A DNA stretch of 64,000 nt from an uncultured Corynebacterium sp. (lineage in GTDB: Bacteria; Actinomycetota; Actinomycetes; Mycobacteriales; Mycobacteriaceae): NCBI GenBank assembly GCA_943914465.1, contig CALUCD010000005.1, forward strand, positions 124,001 through 188,000. Direction: 5' to 3'. Of the stretch, positions 42,975 through 51,785 are shown one piece after another. The translations under genes and the position numbers were made by a program. The notes beneath the pieces are model-generated. The model searched no databases, was not told the origin of the DNA, and was given only the letters and a program-made list of their open reading frames with translations. How positions within the stretch are numbered: the stretch's first letter is position 1; every line of letters begins with the position of its first letter.

Positions 42975-43589
42975 TTATTCACGCCTCGCCACCTCGTCGC
43001 GCACTTCGTCGCCCACCTCGTCGCGCTCCAATGGTGCGCCAATGAGCGACCGTTTGACCTGCGCGGGAACTCCAGCTGCCAGCGAGTCAGCAGGAATGTC
43101 GCTGGTCACGACGGAGCCGGCAGCGATCACGCACCGGTCACCCACTGTCACCCCGGGGAGCACGATGCACCCGGCGCCAAACCAGCAGTCCTCGCCAATC
43201 GTGATCGGCCGTGCACGCTCCCACACTTGAGCGCGCATCGCGTGATCCGCCACCGGGTGCTCCACCGTAATCAACTGGCAGCCGGGCCCAAACAAACTTC
43301 GCGGACCCACAGTGACCTGAGCAATGTCCAAGATTGTGCAGTTGAAATTCATATAACACCCGGGGCCAAAACGGGTGTTCACGCCGAACTCCAGATGCAG
43401 CGGTGGCCAGATGTCGGGGACCTCACCGGTTGGGAACAACTCGCGCAACAAGGCTTGAGAGCGCTCAAGGTCCGTATTCGCCAGGGTGTTGAAGTCGGCG
43501 AGGAGCCGTCGTACCTCCGCATGCCGTGTGGCCGCCTCCTCCCCGGCGAGATACCACCGGCCTGATCGCATGTCCTCCATGTCGTGCAT
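42975..43589 (-). CDS. Maltose/galactoside O-acetyltransferase-like
   Basis: The protein has 204 residues. The N-terminal Mac domain (MRSGRWYLAGEEAATRHAEVRRLL) is followed by left-handed beta-helix hexapeptides (LDIAQVTVGPRSLFGPGCQL, ITIGEDCWFGAGCIVLPGVTVGDRCVIAAGSVV) with the active-site histidine in TVEHPV. It uses acetyl-CoA to acetylate sugars. The C-terminus has a DEV repeat (DEVGDEVRDEV), a small period-12 array at about 42995-43030. Confidence 0.88.
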   Translation of the reverse strand: MHDMEDMRSGRWYLAGEEAATRHAEVRRLLADFNTLANTDLERSQALLRELFPTGEVPDIWPPLHLEFGVNTRFGPGCYMNFNCTILDIAQVTVGPRSLFGPGCQLITVEHPVADHAMRAQVWERARPITIGEDCWFGAGCIVLPGVTVGDRCVIAAGSVVTSDIPADSLAAGVPAQVKRSLIGAPLERDEVGDEVRDEVARRE

Positions 43590-43601
43590 AGTGCGAGCCT
43601 A

Positions 43602-43646
43602 GATGCCTCAGGTGCATCAGATGCATCAGATGTGCTCGGTGTACTA
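43602..43646. repeat. 9-bp-period array in intergenic DNA
   Basis: Units GATGCCTCA, GGTGCATCA, GATGCATCA, GATGTGCTC and GGTGTACTA run in tandem between the acetyltransferase and SDR genes. The period is the same as arrays inside nearby genes, but here it is non-coding. Confidence 0.65.
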
Positions 43647-43835
43647 GCCCAAGATGCGTTCGGTGTGAGTTTCCGAGGCATAAAACTGCAGGTCGGATGG
43701 ATGGGGTGGCGCCCTGGGCTAGTGGCGGGCAAGACGTTGCGAAATCCCGGGCTAGTGCCAATACCCGCACTGGCCTGGCATGTGCGCGAGTCGCGGTTGC
43801 CAGGAAGCGACAGCGCCGCCGGTAGGGTGATTGCT

Positions 43836-44549
43836 ATGCACAACACAAACGACAAGGTGGCGGTGGTCACCGGTGGGTCGGCCGGTATCGGCGAGGCGGC
43901 GTGTAGGGCGCTGGCTGGTGACGGCTGGATGGTCTACGTCGCAGCACGCCGGATCGAGCGGTGCGAGCAGATCGCCCAGGAGATTGGTGGGGTGGCGGTG
44001 GGGTTGGATGTGAGGGATGAGGGGAGCGTCGAGAAGCTACAGGCGCTTGAGCGAGTAGACCTGCTGGTGAACAATGCCGGCGGGGCGAAACAGCTTGACT
44101 ACCTGCGCGACGCCAACGCCGAGGACTGGCAGTGGATGTTTGACACGAACGTCATGGGCACGATGCGCGTGACAAAAGCGCTGTACCAGCAGCTCAAAGC
44201 GGCGAAGGGGCTAGTGATCAACATTGGTTCGGTCGCTGGGACGGACGCGTACCCGGGCGGCAGCGGCTACAACGCGGCGAAGCACGGGCTGCGGGGCATG
44301 ACGCGGGCGATGCGGCGCGAAGAGGCCCCAGATATTCGCGTCTGCGAGATTGATCCGGGCCGGGTGAAGACCGATTTCTCGCTGAACCGGTTCGATGGCG
44401 ATACGCAGCGCGCCGCCGCGGTGTATGAGGGCAAGCTCAATCTCACGGCGGACGACGTGGCGGAGGCGATTCGGTGGGTCGCGTCACTGCCGCCGCACGT
44501 GAACATTGACGCCCTCAGCATCATGCCCGCTGACCAGGCGGAACGGTGA
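43836..44549 (+). CDS. Short-chain dehydrogenase/reductase
   Basis: The protein has 237 residues from ATG 43836. Cofactor motif TGGSAGIGEAA (about 12-22), NNAGGAKQ, catalytic Ser in INIGSVAG, and Tyr-x-x-x-Lys in YNAAKHG make it a classical SDR. It resembles YdfG-type 3-hydroxy acid dehydrogenases (VARRIERCEQ, LDVRDEGSVE). It is followed after 7 bp by a LysE-type exporter gene. Confidence 0.88.
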   Translation: MHNTNDKVAVVTGGSAGIGEAACRALAGDGWMVYVAARRIERCEQIAQEIGGVAVGLDVRDEGSVEKLQALERVDLLVNNAGGAKQLDYLRDANAEDWQWMFDTNVMGTMRVTKALYQQLKAAKGLVINIGSVAGTDAYPGGSGYNAAKHGLRGMTRAMRREEAPDIRVCEIDPGRVKTDFSLNRFDGDTQRAAAVYEGKLNLTADDVAEAIRWVASLPPHVNIDALSIMPADQAER

Positions 44550-44556
44550 GGGCCGC

Positions 44557-45234
44557 GTGACCGGCTCTGCGTTCGCGGCGCTACTCGGGGTGTGGGCGGC
44601 GGCAATTGCCAGCCCGGGACCGGACCTGTTTCAAATCATCCGCGTCGGCGCGAAAGACCGCGTCGCTGGGGTGATGTGTGCGCTGGGCATCATGGTGGGA
44701 AACGCCATATGGATCATCGCGTCGCTGCTCGGGTTGTCTGCGCTGATGCAGGCCGTGCCCCAGATCCTCGCGGTGCTGCAGGCTGTCGGCGGTGGGTATC
44801 TGTTGTACATGGGTGTGGGGGCGTTGCGCGCCGGGTTGGAAACGCAGCGCGCAAGGGTGGAGCGCACGCAGGCGGCAGCGGAGGTTGCAGTGGAGGCCAC
44901 GGGAAGGGCGCACACCGCTATGGCACCCGCGCACGCACTCGGTATCGGTGTGGCCACTAATTTGTCCAACCCGAAAGCGGTGCTGTTTTTCGCGGCGGTG
45001 TTCGCCCAGTTCATCCGCCCTGGCATGGGGTGGGGGTGGATGGTGGCTATCGCGGCGACGTTGATTGTCACCGGCTTGGCTTGGTTTGTGGGGTTCGCGA
45101 TGGCTGTGCGCGCGTTGGCGAAACCGATTGCGCGCTACGGCTACCTCATTGACTTGGCCACTGGAGTGCTCTTCTGCGCCATTGCGGTGTGGATGCTGTG
45201 GGAGGGCCTCACCGGGCTTGTCAGTCTGGCTTAA
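44557..45234 (+). CDS. LysE/RhtB-family amino acid exporter
   Basis: The protein has 225 residues from GTG 44557, six helices. The family signature SPGPDLFQIIRVGAKDRVAGVMCALGIMVG near the N-terminus and NLSNPKAVLFFAAVFAQF in the second half are clear. It exports an amino acid or derivative by proton antiport. A hydrophilic loop at about 105-130 is longer than usual. Confidence 0.9.
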   Translation: MTGSAFAALLGVWAAAIASPGPDLFQIIRVGAKDRVAGVMCALGIMVGNAIWIIASLLGLSALMQAVPQILAVLQAVGGGYLLYMGVGALRAGLETQRARVERTQAAAEVAVEATGRAHTAMAPAHALGIGVATNLSNPKAVLFFAAVFAQFIRPGMGWGWMVAIAATLIVTGLAWFVGFAMAVRALAKPIARYGYLIDLATGVLFCAIAVWMLWEGLTGLVSLA

Positions 45235-45244
45235 ACTAACGCTT

Positions 45245-45574
45245 ATGCATTTGGACGTGGGCATCAACGGCACCTCGATCAAACTGGGCCAGTTTCTCAA
45301 GCTGGCGAACCTCGCTGAGTCAGGCGGGCATGCGAAAGAGCTGATCGCCTCCGGTGAGGTGGAGGTCAACGGCGAAGTCGTTGATTCGAGGGGTCTTTTG
45401 CTTCGCGACGGCGACCTCATCTCCACCCCCGACGCCACCGCCACCGTCCGCGCAGGTGGAGTGAGTCGCGGCGTGAGCGGCGGCGGTACCGATTCCACCA
45501 GCGCGGAGGAGGATTACTTCGACGAGCGCACCGCCAACGATGATTTCGACCCGGAGAAGTGGAGGAACCTCTAA
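45245..45574 (+). CDS. S4-domain RNA-binding protein (YbcJ-like)
   Basis: The protein has 109 residues. Residues 1-65 are an S4 RNA-binding domain (SIKLGQFLKLANLAESGGHAKELI, GEVEVNGEVVDSRGLLLRDGD). The C-terminal tail is acidic and Gly/Ser-rich. Such small S4 proteins bind structured RNA, possibly ribosomal. The next gene begins directly after its stop. Confidence 0.88.
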   Translation: MHLDVGINGTSIKLGQFLKLANLAESGGHAKELIASGEVEVNGEVVDSRGLLLRDGDLISTPDATATVRAGGVSRGVSGGGTDSTSAEEDYFDERTANDDFDPEKWRNL

Positions 45575-45575
45575 G

Positions 45576-46457
45576 ATGCCCGCGTTTGAGGCGTTGCCGT
45601 CGATGCCGTTTTGGCAGGATCTGGCGGTGCAGGATACACAGAAGGCGGCGTATTTTTACTCCCATCTGCTCGGCTGGGAGGTGGGGCAGGCAAGCCCGGC
45701 AAGCCGCGGCCCCTACCGCGTTGCGCGCAAAGATGGGCTGCCGGTGGCAGGCATCATCCCCACCGATGGCGCCTCCGGCAGCATGTGGGTGACGTACTTC
45801 CTCGCTGTGGCTGGTGACGGCACTGGGCACGCCGGGCGTGCTGCGCTGGTGGATCGGGTACACCAGCTCGGTGGCAGCGTTTTGGGCAGCGCGGAGGTGG
45901 ACCTGGGGGAGATGACTATCTGCCAGGACCCGGCTGGTGGACTGTTCGGGTTGATGACACCGCGCGGGGAAGACCAGTTCGTTGCCGCCGGTGAGCCTGG
46001 TGTGCCGGTGTGGTATGAGTACACCGCGCCAGAGAAGTCCGTGGTGGATTTCTACGGTGAGTTGTTTAACTGGGAGCTGCGCCTCGCGAGCGGAAACGCT
46101 GGCGAGAACGGGAACACCGGGCAGAACGGGGATAACGCGGCTGGTGCAGATGGCGCAGATGACGCAGATGGCGCAGCGTATTTCACCGCACTCAGCGACG
46201 GCGCCCCGTTTTTAGGTTTGCGTGTGGTGGAGGGGATCGGCGCTGGCATGTGGCAGACGTATTTCGGGGTGGAGGATATTGAGCTGGCTGCCCGCCGCGT
46301 CGGGGAGCTTGGCGGTACGCTCATCGACGGGCCGCTGCTGAGTCCCTTCGGCCCGATCGCAGCGGTGGAGGATCCAACTGGGGCGGGGTTTTTACTCTGC
46401 GAGATTGATCCTCCAAGCCTCGATGAGGTGCACGAAGCTGATTCGGTGTTGTTGTGA
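45576..46457 (+). CDS. Two-domain VOC (glyoxalase/bleomycin resistance) protein
   Basis: The protein has 293 residues from ATG 45576. Two VOC modules are present, residues about 8-130 (SMPFWQDLAVQDTQKAAYFYSHLLGWEV) and 143-285 (GVPVWYEYTAPEKSVVDFYGELFNWELR). The second holds an inserted acidic Ala/Gly/Asp run (GADGADDADGAA), coded by a 9-bp-period array. Metal ligands are not complete by eye, so it may be non-enzymatic. Confidence 0.85.
   Translation: MPAFEALPSMPFWQDLAVQDTQKAAYFYSHLLGWEVGQASPASRGPYRVARKDGLPVAGIIPTDGASGSMWVTYFLAVAGDGTGHAGRAALVDRVHQLGGSVLGSAEVDLGEMTICQDPAGGLFGLMTPRGEDQFVAAGEPGVPVWYEYTAPEKSVVDFYGELFNWELRLASGNAGENGNTGQNGDNAAGADGADDADGAAYFTALSDGAPFLGLRVVEGIGAGMWQTYFGVEDIELAARRVGELGGTLIDGPLLSPFGPIAAVEDPTGAGFLLCEIDPPSLDEVHEADSVLL
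46140..46175. repeat. 9-bp-period array inside VOC gene
   Basis: Units GCTGGTGCA, GATGGCGCA, GATGACGCA and GATGGCGCA, in frame, encode Ala-Asp/Gly repeats between strands of the second VOC domain. Confidence 0.75.
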
Positions 46458-47350
46458 GGGGCGGGGTTGTTGTGAACGGTGGGGTGGTGTGGGTGCGAGG
46501 TGGCGTCGTCACGCTGTGTTGTGCGCTCTGCTTCGCGCTGTGCCTGACAGCGCAACCGGCGCACGCGTACCACGTTGACCCTGCATACGGCCGTGATCGT
46601 ACCGCGTTGGCCGTGGTGCACCCGGATGGGCGGGTATCCATGTCGCCGGAGGCAGAGGAAGCCCGGCCCGCGCTGTCGCTGTCAAAGCTCTACCTCGGAT
46701 ACTACGTGCTCTACAACGGCACGAAGGCAGAAAAGCGGCAGGTCAAGGAGATGATCGTGTCCTCGGATGACGCGATCGCTTCCCGCCTTGACGCCGCCTA
46801 CCCCGAGGCCATCTCCACCATCGCCGAGGATTTCGACTTAGCTACCACCGAACGTAACGGGTACTGGGGAAAAACAACCACGTCAGCGCGCGATGTCGCC
46901 ACCTTCATCGCGGAGATCATCTGGGACCCGCGAGCAGAACCGCTTTTCGACGGCATGGCCGACCAGGACGCCATCGCCGCCGACGGCTTTATCCAGGGCT
47001 TCGGTACTGCGCGCCTGGACCGGGTAAAGGGATCCAAAATGGGCTGGTCCGACGCCGGGGAAACCGCCACCGCCAGCGTGTCCTGGGGTGAAATCGGTGA
47101 TGATGTGTGGGCGGTCGCCGCACTTACGCTCGGGTCTGCGTACGAGAACACCGTGGACACACGCGTGGGGATCAAACAGGTCGACGACCATCCGGACACG
47201 CTGTCAACCCGGCTGTGGGATCCAGAACGGTTTGGCATGCCCGCTGGCCCAACTCCGAACTGGGCAGCGGCGCTGGCAGATGATCAAGGCAGGGGCGCGG
47301 CGGGCGCCGCTGGTCAGCACCTGGCGGCACACCTTCAATACGGCCAATAA
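46454..47350 (+). CDS. Secreted serine-hydrolase-like protein (beta-lactamase fold)
   Basis: The protein has 298 residues, GTG start overlapping the VOC stop (GTGA). A signal peptide (VVTLCCALCFALCLTAQPAHA) would be cut before YHVDP. The mature part has the penicillin-recognising signature S75-L-S-K78, SSDDA in place of SDN, and KGSKMGW in place of KTG. It is not an intact beta-lactamase by motif and may be a peptidoglycan-related relative. The C-terminus runs into a 45-bp segment that is also present at the end of the gene at 48845, showing a breakpoint. Confidence 0.7.
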   Translation: MRGGVVVNGGVVWVRGGVVTLCCALCFALCLTAQPAHAYHVDPAYGRDRTALAVVHPDGRVSMSPEAEEARPALSLSKLYLGYYVLYNGTKAEKRQVKEMIVSSDDAIASRLDAAYPEAISTIAEDFDLATTERNGYWGKTTTSARDVATFIAEIIWDPRAEPLFDGMADQDAIAADGFIQGFGTARLDRVKGSKMGWSDAGETATASVSWGEIGDDVWAVAALTLGSAYENTVDTRVGIKQVDDHPDTLSTRLWDPERFGMPAGPTPNWAAALADDQGRGAAGAAGQHLAAHLQYGQ

Positions 47351-47378
47351 AGTCGGCCACGTCACGCACACACCTGCG
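47334..47378. repeat. 45-bp direct repeat flanking a two-gene insertion
   Basis: This segment matches 48863-48907 at roughly 85% of positions. On the minus strand both encode RDVADF(I/L)GRIE, the last residues of the protein at 48845-49768. The left copy is therefore the stranded tail of that gene or of a lost paralogue. Confidence 0.7.
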
Positions 47379-47582
47379 TTAGCGAGGCGCAGAACAGGAC
47401 AGGTGCACCACTGCAGGCGGTCTCATGCAAGGGCGACAAACACACTGATGGGTATACTTTTGGCGAAATATACCTGCCCGGAGGTAGTAAGTCGTACGGC
47501 TCCCATAGTGGGAACGTAGTGACCGTTGCGTGCGGGGCCTAGACCGGGTGGGGCGGGTAAAGATGGGTGGTGTAGTTAACAC

Positions 47583-48206
47583 GTGTGGTTGCACTCTTTG
47601 CAATTCAGAGTGGTGGGAAGCGCCGAAAACTACGCCGAAGATGCTGGCCTAGAGTTGGACATCGCTGATGAGTTTTCTCAGTTTTCGCGCCGCCTTGGGG
47701 TGGAAGGCGCTCGGGATACATTTACCGGATTATGGTCCACCCAATTTGTCTACAACGAATATTCGCTTCTTGAAGGCGATTTTCTAGCTAGAGGGTTGTG
47801 CCTCGATCTCCTGTGTGACAGTGCACATCCCATCCCACTTACCACGATGTTCCTATGTTTAGGCGAAGTCCTTAGGCAGAAAGCTAGATGTACGATCACG
47901 CAGTTGACTTTGCTAGTTGAACCATGCTCAGTCGGTATCGATAGGGCGGCTGGAGAGGGTGGTGACGATTGGCCGCGATTCTTCGAGCAACCCGTCGCTG
48001 TCAACCCGGAGCCGACTGTCCGCTGCTCGAACATCAGTTACACGTGTAGGAGTGGAGTAAATTCGACGGATCCGTCTGGGGTGGTAGCGGCGTTGAGAGC
48101 GCAATGCTCGCTATCCGAGTTGGCGCTACCTTTTGCTGGAATTCTGTCGCAACTGGAAGAACGATCGCTTCAGCATGCTCGAACGATTCAGATTACCGCC
48201 AGTTAG
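47583..48206 (+). CDS. Unrecognised protein in small insertion
   Basis: The protein has 207 residues from GTG 47583. There is no signal peptide or membrane helix. It contains eight cysteines (for example LCLDLLCDS, VRCSNISYTCRSG), many for a cytoplasmic protein. Codon use is less GC-rich than in the flanking genes. The next gene overlaps by 32 bp, so they form a pair. The 200-bp stretch before it (47379-47582) shows no other gene. Confidence 0.5.
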   Translation: MWLHSLQFRVVGSAENYAEDAGLELDIADEFSQFSRRLGVEGARDTFTGLWSTQFVYNEYSLLEGDFLARGLCLDLLCDSAHPIPLTTMFLCLGEVLRQKARCTITQLTLLVEPCSVGIDRAAGEGGDDWPRFFEQPVAVNPEPTVRCSNISYTCRSGVNSTDPSGVVAALRAQCSLSELALPFAGILSQLEERSLQHARTIQITAS

Positions 48207-48717
48207 AGCCTGCCTATTGATGGCGATCCTGGCGCTGTCGGGTTGTGGGCAAGACTCGAGCGATCTACCCACAGTTGAACAGCCGACTATCAGGCTAAAG
48301 GTTTCTCAGGGATCTTACGCAGTGGTTATCCCTGAAGATGCTGAGTTTCATAAGTTGCTTAACATCTCCGACGCGCTGGATGACTACAACGCGCCTGTCC
48401 CTAGCACCTGGCATCGGATCGACTACGACGATGACAAGGCCTTGTCAGTCCACGTCGAGAATTGCGCGGACCTCGACTTGCTGGATCTCATTATTTACGA
48501 TCAGCTTGATGTCGAAGGTCGGCCTACCCAATATAGGTATAGCCCTGTGTGCGGCACTGAGCCAGGTAGCGACTGTGACGACTTGCCAACAGTTCCGCCA
48601 GATGCGCAACGAGATTTAGGCCGCCCAAGCATAAATCATTTCGCTTTTTCAGGGATATGTATCAGCGAAGACGGTTTGGATGCTATAAGTTTTATCACTT
48701 TCCTGCAGAAGGAGTAG
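48175..48717 (+). CDS. Lipoprotein of unknown function
   Basis: The protein has 180 residues from ATG 48175. A lipoprotein signal (RACLLMAILALSGCGQ) has its lipobox Cys at about 24. The exported part is acidic with four further cysteines (ENCADL, PVCGTE, SDCDD, SGICI), suggesting two disulphides. It overlaps the preceding unknown gene. No family recognised; a secreted/cytoplasmic pair resembling toxin-immunity or sensor modules is possible but unproven. Confidence 0.6.
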   Translation: MLERFRLPPVRACLLMAILALSGCGQDSSDLPTVEQPTIRLKVSQGSYAVVIPEDAEFHKLLNISDALDDYNAPVPSTWHRIDYDDDKALSVHVENCADLDLLDLIIYDQLDVEGRPTQYRYSPVCGTEPGSDCDDLPTVPPDAQRDLGRPSINHFAFSGICISEDGLDAISFITFLQKE

Positions 48718-48844
48718 GTTCACTGCGCGTGTTCAGCCTCGCGCCTGAACAGCGATCTGACGGAAGCGCGAACGGCTAATCCCAACACCGATTTCGTTGG
48801 CCGGTGCGTTGAATGTCTGAACTCTAACAGTGCCTCGGTGGTAC

Positions 48845-49768
48845 TTAGGGTTGGTCGATTCTTTCGATACGGCCAAGGAAGTCGGCTACGTCACGCACGC
48901 GCCTGCGCGATTCTTCCGGCGTGGCGACGTAGTGGGTCGAATGGTACTCAATGACCTGGCCGGGTAGTGCGGACCGCGCGACGCTTGTGGCGACCTCGTC
49001 ACGGTTTGCCACCTGCACCAGCACCGGCACCGTGTTGTCGGGCACTGTGCTGTCAGACACTGTGCTGGACGGCGGGGTCGTGGGAAAGGTGAACACGTAG
49101 GCATCTGCACCTGCAGGCACGCAAGCAGCGCTGGAGCCGAACGCCCACACAGCGACTGCGCTTGCGCCCTGGGAACGAGCGAAGTCAACGGCTCGCGCTG
49201 CCCGCGCCGCGAGTTCCCCCTGGTCGGTCTCATCAGCTGGCCCAGCCGATCCAGCCGGCACATCCAGATCAAGGATGGTCACGCCAGAAAGTTCAGCTAC
49301 GCCGGCGACTTCGGGGCGCCAGGCATGTTCCTGAGCGGTGGTGGCGGCGGTGGAGGGGGCGTCGTAAAGCGAAATGCCCCACACGCCGGACGGTGCGGAC
49401 GGGGTGAACAGCGCGCCTAGCTCATGCGGTGAGGTAGTGACCTCGCCGGGAAATGCGACACCGGGCATGGCATGGTCCACGGCGCTGCCCAGCATGAGCA
49501 TGGCCGCGTGCGTGATGCGATCCGGCAGCAGCGCAAGATACTGTGCGGAAGCCCGGTCATAGGTGGCGTCAAGGTAGCTAACCAGCTGCTCTAACTGCAG
49601 CTCCGCTGGCAGGGTGCGCTCAACGCCGCCGACCTGAAACTCGCGGCCGTGCTGCTCGTTGATGGGGTAGGCACCGTCGGGCGCGCCGGGCGGGAGGGGC
49701 TGATCGGGTAGCGCAGGCTGATCGGGCTGGTCTACCAAATTGTCACCCGATCCTGCGGCGCCAACCAC
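48845..49768 (-). CDS. Hypothetical protein downstream of pepO
   Basis: The protein has 307 residues, starting from a GTG inside the end of pepO (37-bp overlap); a TTG ten codons later is an alternative start. There is no signal peptide. The first 30 residues are a Pro/Asp/Gln repeat (DQPDQPALPDQPLPPGAP). The middle resembles an alpha/beta domain (GVTILDLDVPAG, AVAVWAFGSSAACVP). A Thr/Ser/Pro period-15 run (STVSDSTVPDNTVP) interrupts it near residue 235. The C-terminal RDVADFLGRIE is duplicated at 47334. Function unknown. Confidence 0.55.
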   Translation of the reverse strand: MVGAAGSGDNLVDQPDQPALPDQPLPPGAPDGAYPINEQHGREFQVGGVERTLPAELQLEQLVSYLDATYDRASAQYLALLPDRITHAAMLMLGSAVDHAMPGVAFPGEVTTSPHELGALFTPSAPSGVWGISLYDAPSTAATTAQEHAWRPEVAGVAELSGVTILDLDVPAGSAGPADETDQGELAARAARAVDFARSQGASAVAVWAFGSSAACVPAGADAYVFTFPTTPPSSTVSDSTVPDNTVPVLVQVANRDEVATSVARSALPGQVIEYHSTHYVATPEESRRRVRDVADFLGRIERIDQP

Positions 49769-51687
49769 ACAGCCGAGCCTTCCTCAACGTCGAAGGCGTC
49801 GTAGAACTCCTTCACGTTGGCGGCAATGACGTTGCAGCGGAACTCATTGGGCGAGTGCGGGTCGATGGCCAGCAGTTGCGCGGCCATCTCCGGGCGCGCC
49901 TTCGAGCGCCACACGCGCGCCCAGGCGAGGAAGAGACGTTGGAAGCCGCTGTACTCGCCGTCAAGATCGCCGAACGGCTGCGTCGGGCCGTCCTCAAGGC
50001 CGTGGTCGGCGAGGTAAAGCTTGTACGCCACCACCGCGATGCCCAGGCCGCCGAGGTCACCGATATTTTCACCGAGCGTGAACTCACCGTTGACCCCGGT
50101 CACAGCCGCGCCGGTGCCCCCAGCACCACCAGCGCCCTCAGCACTGTCAGCACCATCAGCGCCGCGCAGCACCGCCGGCACAAGCCCGTCGAACTGGCCG
50201 ACCAACTTCGAAGTGAGCTCCTCAAAGCGAGCGCGATCGGTGTCGGTCCACCAGGAGTTGAGGTTGCCGTGGCCGTCATAACGCGAGCCCTGATCATCAA
50301 AACCGTGGCCGATCTCATGGCCAATCACCGCCCCAATCGCGCCGAAGTTCTCGGCGGCATCGGCCTGCGGGTCGTAGAACGGCGGCTGGAGAATCGCGGC
50401 AGGGAAAGTGATGTCATTGACCACCGGGTTGTAAAACGCGTTGACTGTTTGCGGGGTGGTCACCCACTCCGCGCGATCTGCAGGCCGCCCGATCTTCGCC
50501 AGCTGGTAATCGTGCTCGAATGCGGCACCCGCGCGTACGTTATCCAACAGATGCTCACCAGATTCGTGCACGTGCAAGCCATCGAAGCTGCGCCACGTGT
50601 CCGGGTAGCCGATCTTCGCGTTGAACTGTTCGAGTTTTTCCAGCGCCCGCTGTTTCGTCTCGTCGCTCATCCACTCCAGCGCGTTGATCCGTTCACGATA
50701 CGCACGGACCAGATACTCAACCAGCTCGAGCATTTCGCTTTTCGACGCCGCCGGGAAATGCTTCCGCACATACTCCTGCCCAATTTCTTCCCCGACGTAC
50801 GACTCCGCCAGCCCAACGCCGCGCTTCCACCGGTCACGCTGTTCAGTCGCCCCGGACAGGTGCGTGCCGTAGAAGTCGAAGTTGGCCTTGCCGATTTCTT
50901 CCGGCAACACGCCAGCACGAGACCGCAAAATGGTCCATGCCGCCCACAGCTGCCAGTCGGCGAGCGTTTCCGGGCGCAGCATGCCAGCCAAGTCGTCGGT
51001 GAACGACGGCATCATGTTGATCAACCGGCCCTGCGGGATACCTGAGCTGGTGAGCAGGGTTTGAATAATCGTGGGCAGCTCGTTGAACTCAACCGGGTTG
51101 TAGGTCGCCATCGCGTCGCGGGATTTGACCACGTCCCAGTGGCTTTCCGCCACCTGCGTCTCTAACGCCACAATCCGCTTCGCCGCTACCTCTGGGGTCA
51201 ACCCGAGCAGATACTTCGGGTCCAAAAAGCCCAGCATGCGGGCGACGTGCTGCTCGTACTTCGCAAGGGTTTCCGCGTGCTGCGGCTCGCGATAGTACGC
51301 CTCATCCGGCAACCCAAGGCCCGATTGAATGAGGTACGCCACCGAAGTTTCACCCTGGGAGTCCTTCTCCACCCAGTACGTCAGTGGCGCGCCGATGCCT
51401 TCGCGCTCCAACAAACCCAGGTTGCGAACGAACTCTTCAACGTCCGCCACCGCGATCCTGTCTAAATCTGCCTCAAGGGGGCCAAGACCTGCAGCGTTGA
51501 TCGCGTCTGTGTCCATAAAGGAGCGATACAACGTGCCACCGCGGCCGGTGCTGTGCTCCAACAGGGCATGCACGTCGGCTTCGGATTTATCACGCAGGGC
51601 GTAGAAGGATCCGTCGATACCGCGATCCGCCGGGATTTCATGGGTAGCTACCCACTGGCCGTTGACTAGCTCAAAGAGGTCACGCAT
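49732..51687 (-). CDS. pepO: M13-family zinc metallopeptidase (PepO/neprilysin type)
   Basis: The protein has 651 residues, no signal peptide, so probably cytoplasmic like bacterial PepO. The zinc motif is HEIGH within VIGHEIGHGFDDQGSRYDGHGN, with the third ligand in GENIGDLGG. The substrate-binding sequence NAFYNPVVNDITFPAAILQPPFYD is conserved. An Ala/Gly insertion (RGADGADSAEGAGGAGGTGAA), coded by a 9-bp-period array, lies on the surface between catalytic blocks. Confidence 0.92.
   Translation of the reverse strand: MRDLFELVNGQWVATHEIPADRGIDGSFYALRDKSEADVHALLEHSTGRGGTLYRSFMDTDAINAAGLGPLEADLDRIAVADVEEFVRNLGLLEREGIGAPLTYWVEKDSQGETSVAYLIQSGLGLPDEAYYREPQHAETLAKYEQHVARMLGFLDPKYLLGLTPEVAAKRIVALETQVAESHWDVVKSRDAMATYNPVEFNELPTIIQTLLTSSGIPQGRLINMMPSFTDDLAGMLRPETLADWQLWAAWTILRSRAGVLPEEIGKANFDFYGTHLSGATEQRDRWKRGVGLAESYVGEEIGQEYVRKHFPAASKSEMLELVEYLVRAYRERINALEWMSDETKQRALEKLEQFNAKIGYPDTWRSFDGLHVHESGEHLLDNVRAGAAFEHDYQLAKIGRPADRAEWVTTPQTVNAFYNPVVNDITFPAAILQPPFYDPQADAAENFGAIGAVIGHEIGHGFDDQGSRYDGHGNLNSWWTDTDRARFEELTSKLVGQFDGLVPAVLRGADGADSAEGAGGAGGTGAAVTGVNGEFTLGENIGDLGGLGIAVVAYKLYLADHGLEDGPTQPFGDLDGEYSGFQRLFLAWARVWRSKARPEMAAQLLAIDPHSPNEFRCNVIAANVKEFYDAFDVEEGSAVWLAPQDRVTIW
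50109..50170. repeat. 9-bp-period array inside pepO
   Basis: Seven units ending mostly in CAGC followed by GCC, ACC or ACT (for example CTCAGCACT, GTCAGCACC, ATCAGCGCC) are in tandem and in frame. They encode the Ala/Gly/Asp insertion. Confidence 0.75.
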
Positions 51688-51731
51688 GCACCCACTCTAA
51701 CGGGTCCCGGCGTTCGTGCTCCGCTCTAGGG

Positions 51732-51785
51732 GGTTCTAGGCATTCCAGGCGTGCGCGGCGTTCCAGGCGTTCTAAACGCTGGTGT
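51732..51785. repeat. 9-bp-period array between pepO and cutinase gene
   Basis: Units GGTTCTAGG, CATTCCAGG, CGTGCGCGG, CGTTCCAGG, CGTTCTAAA and CGCTGGTGT are in tandem, mostly intergenic, with the last unit reaching the cutinase C-terminal codons. Confidence 0.65.

Noticed and set aside
49855..51045. 396-codon plus-strand frame opposite pepO
   Set aside because: It lies wholly within the complementary strand of a well-conserved metallopeptidase and its product shows no domain pattern.
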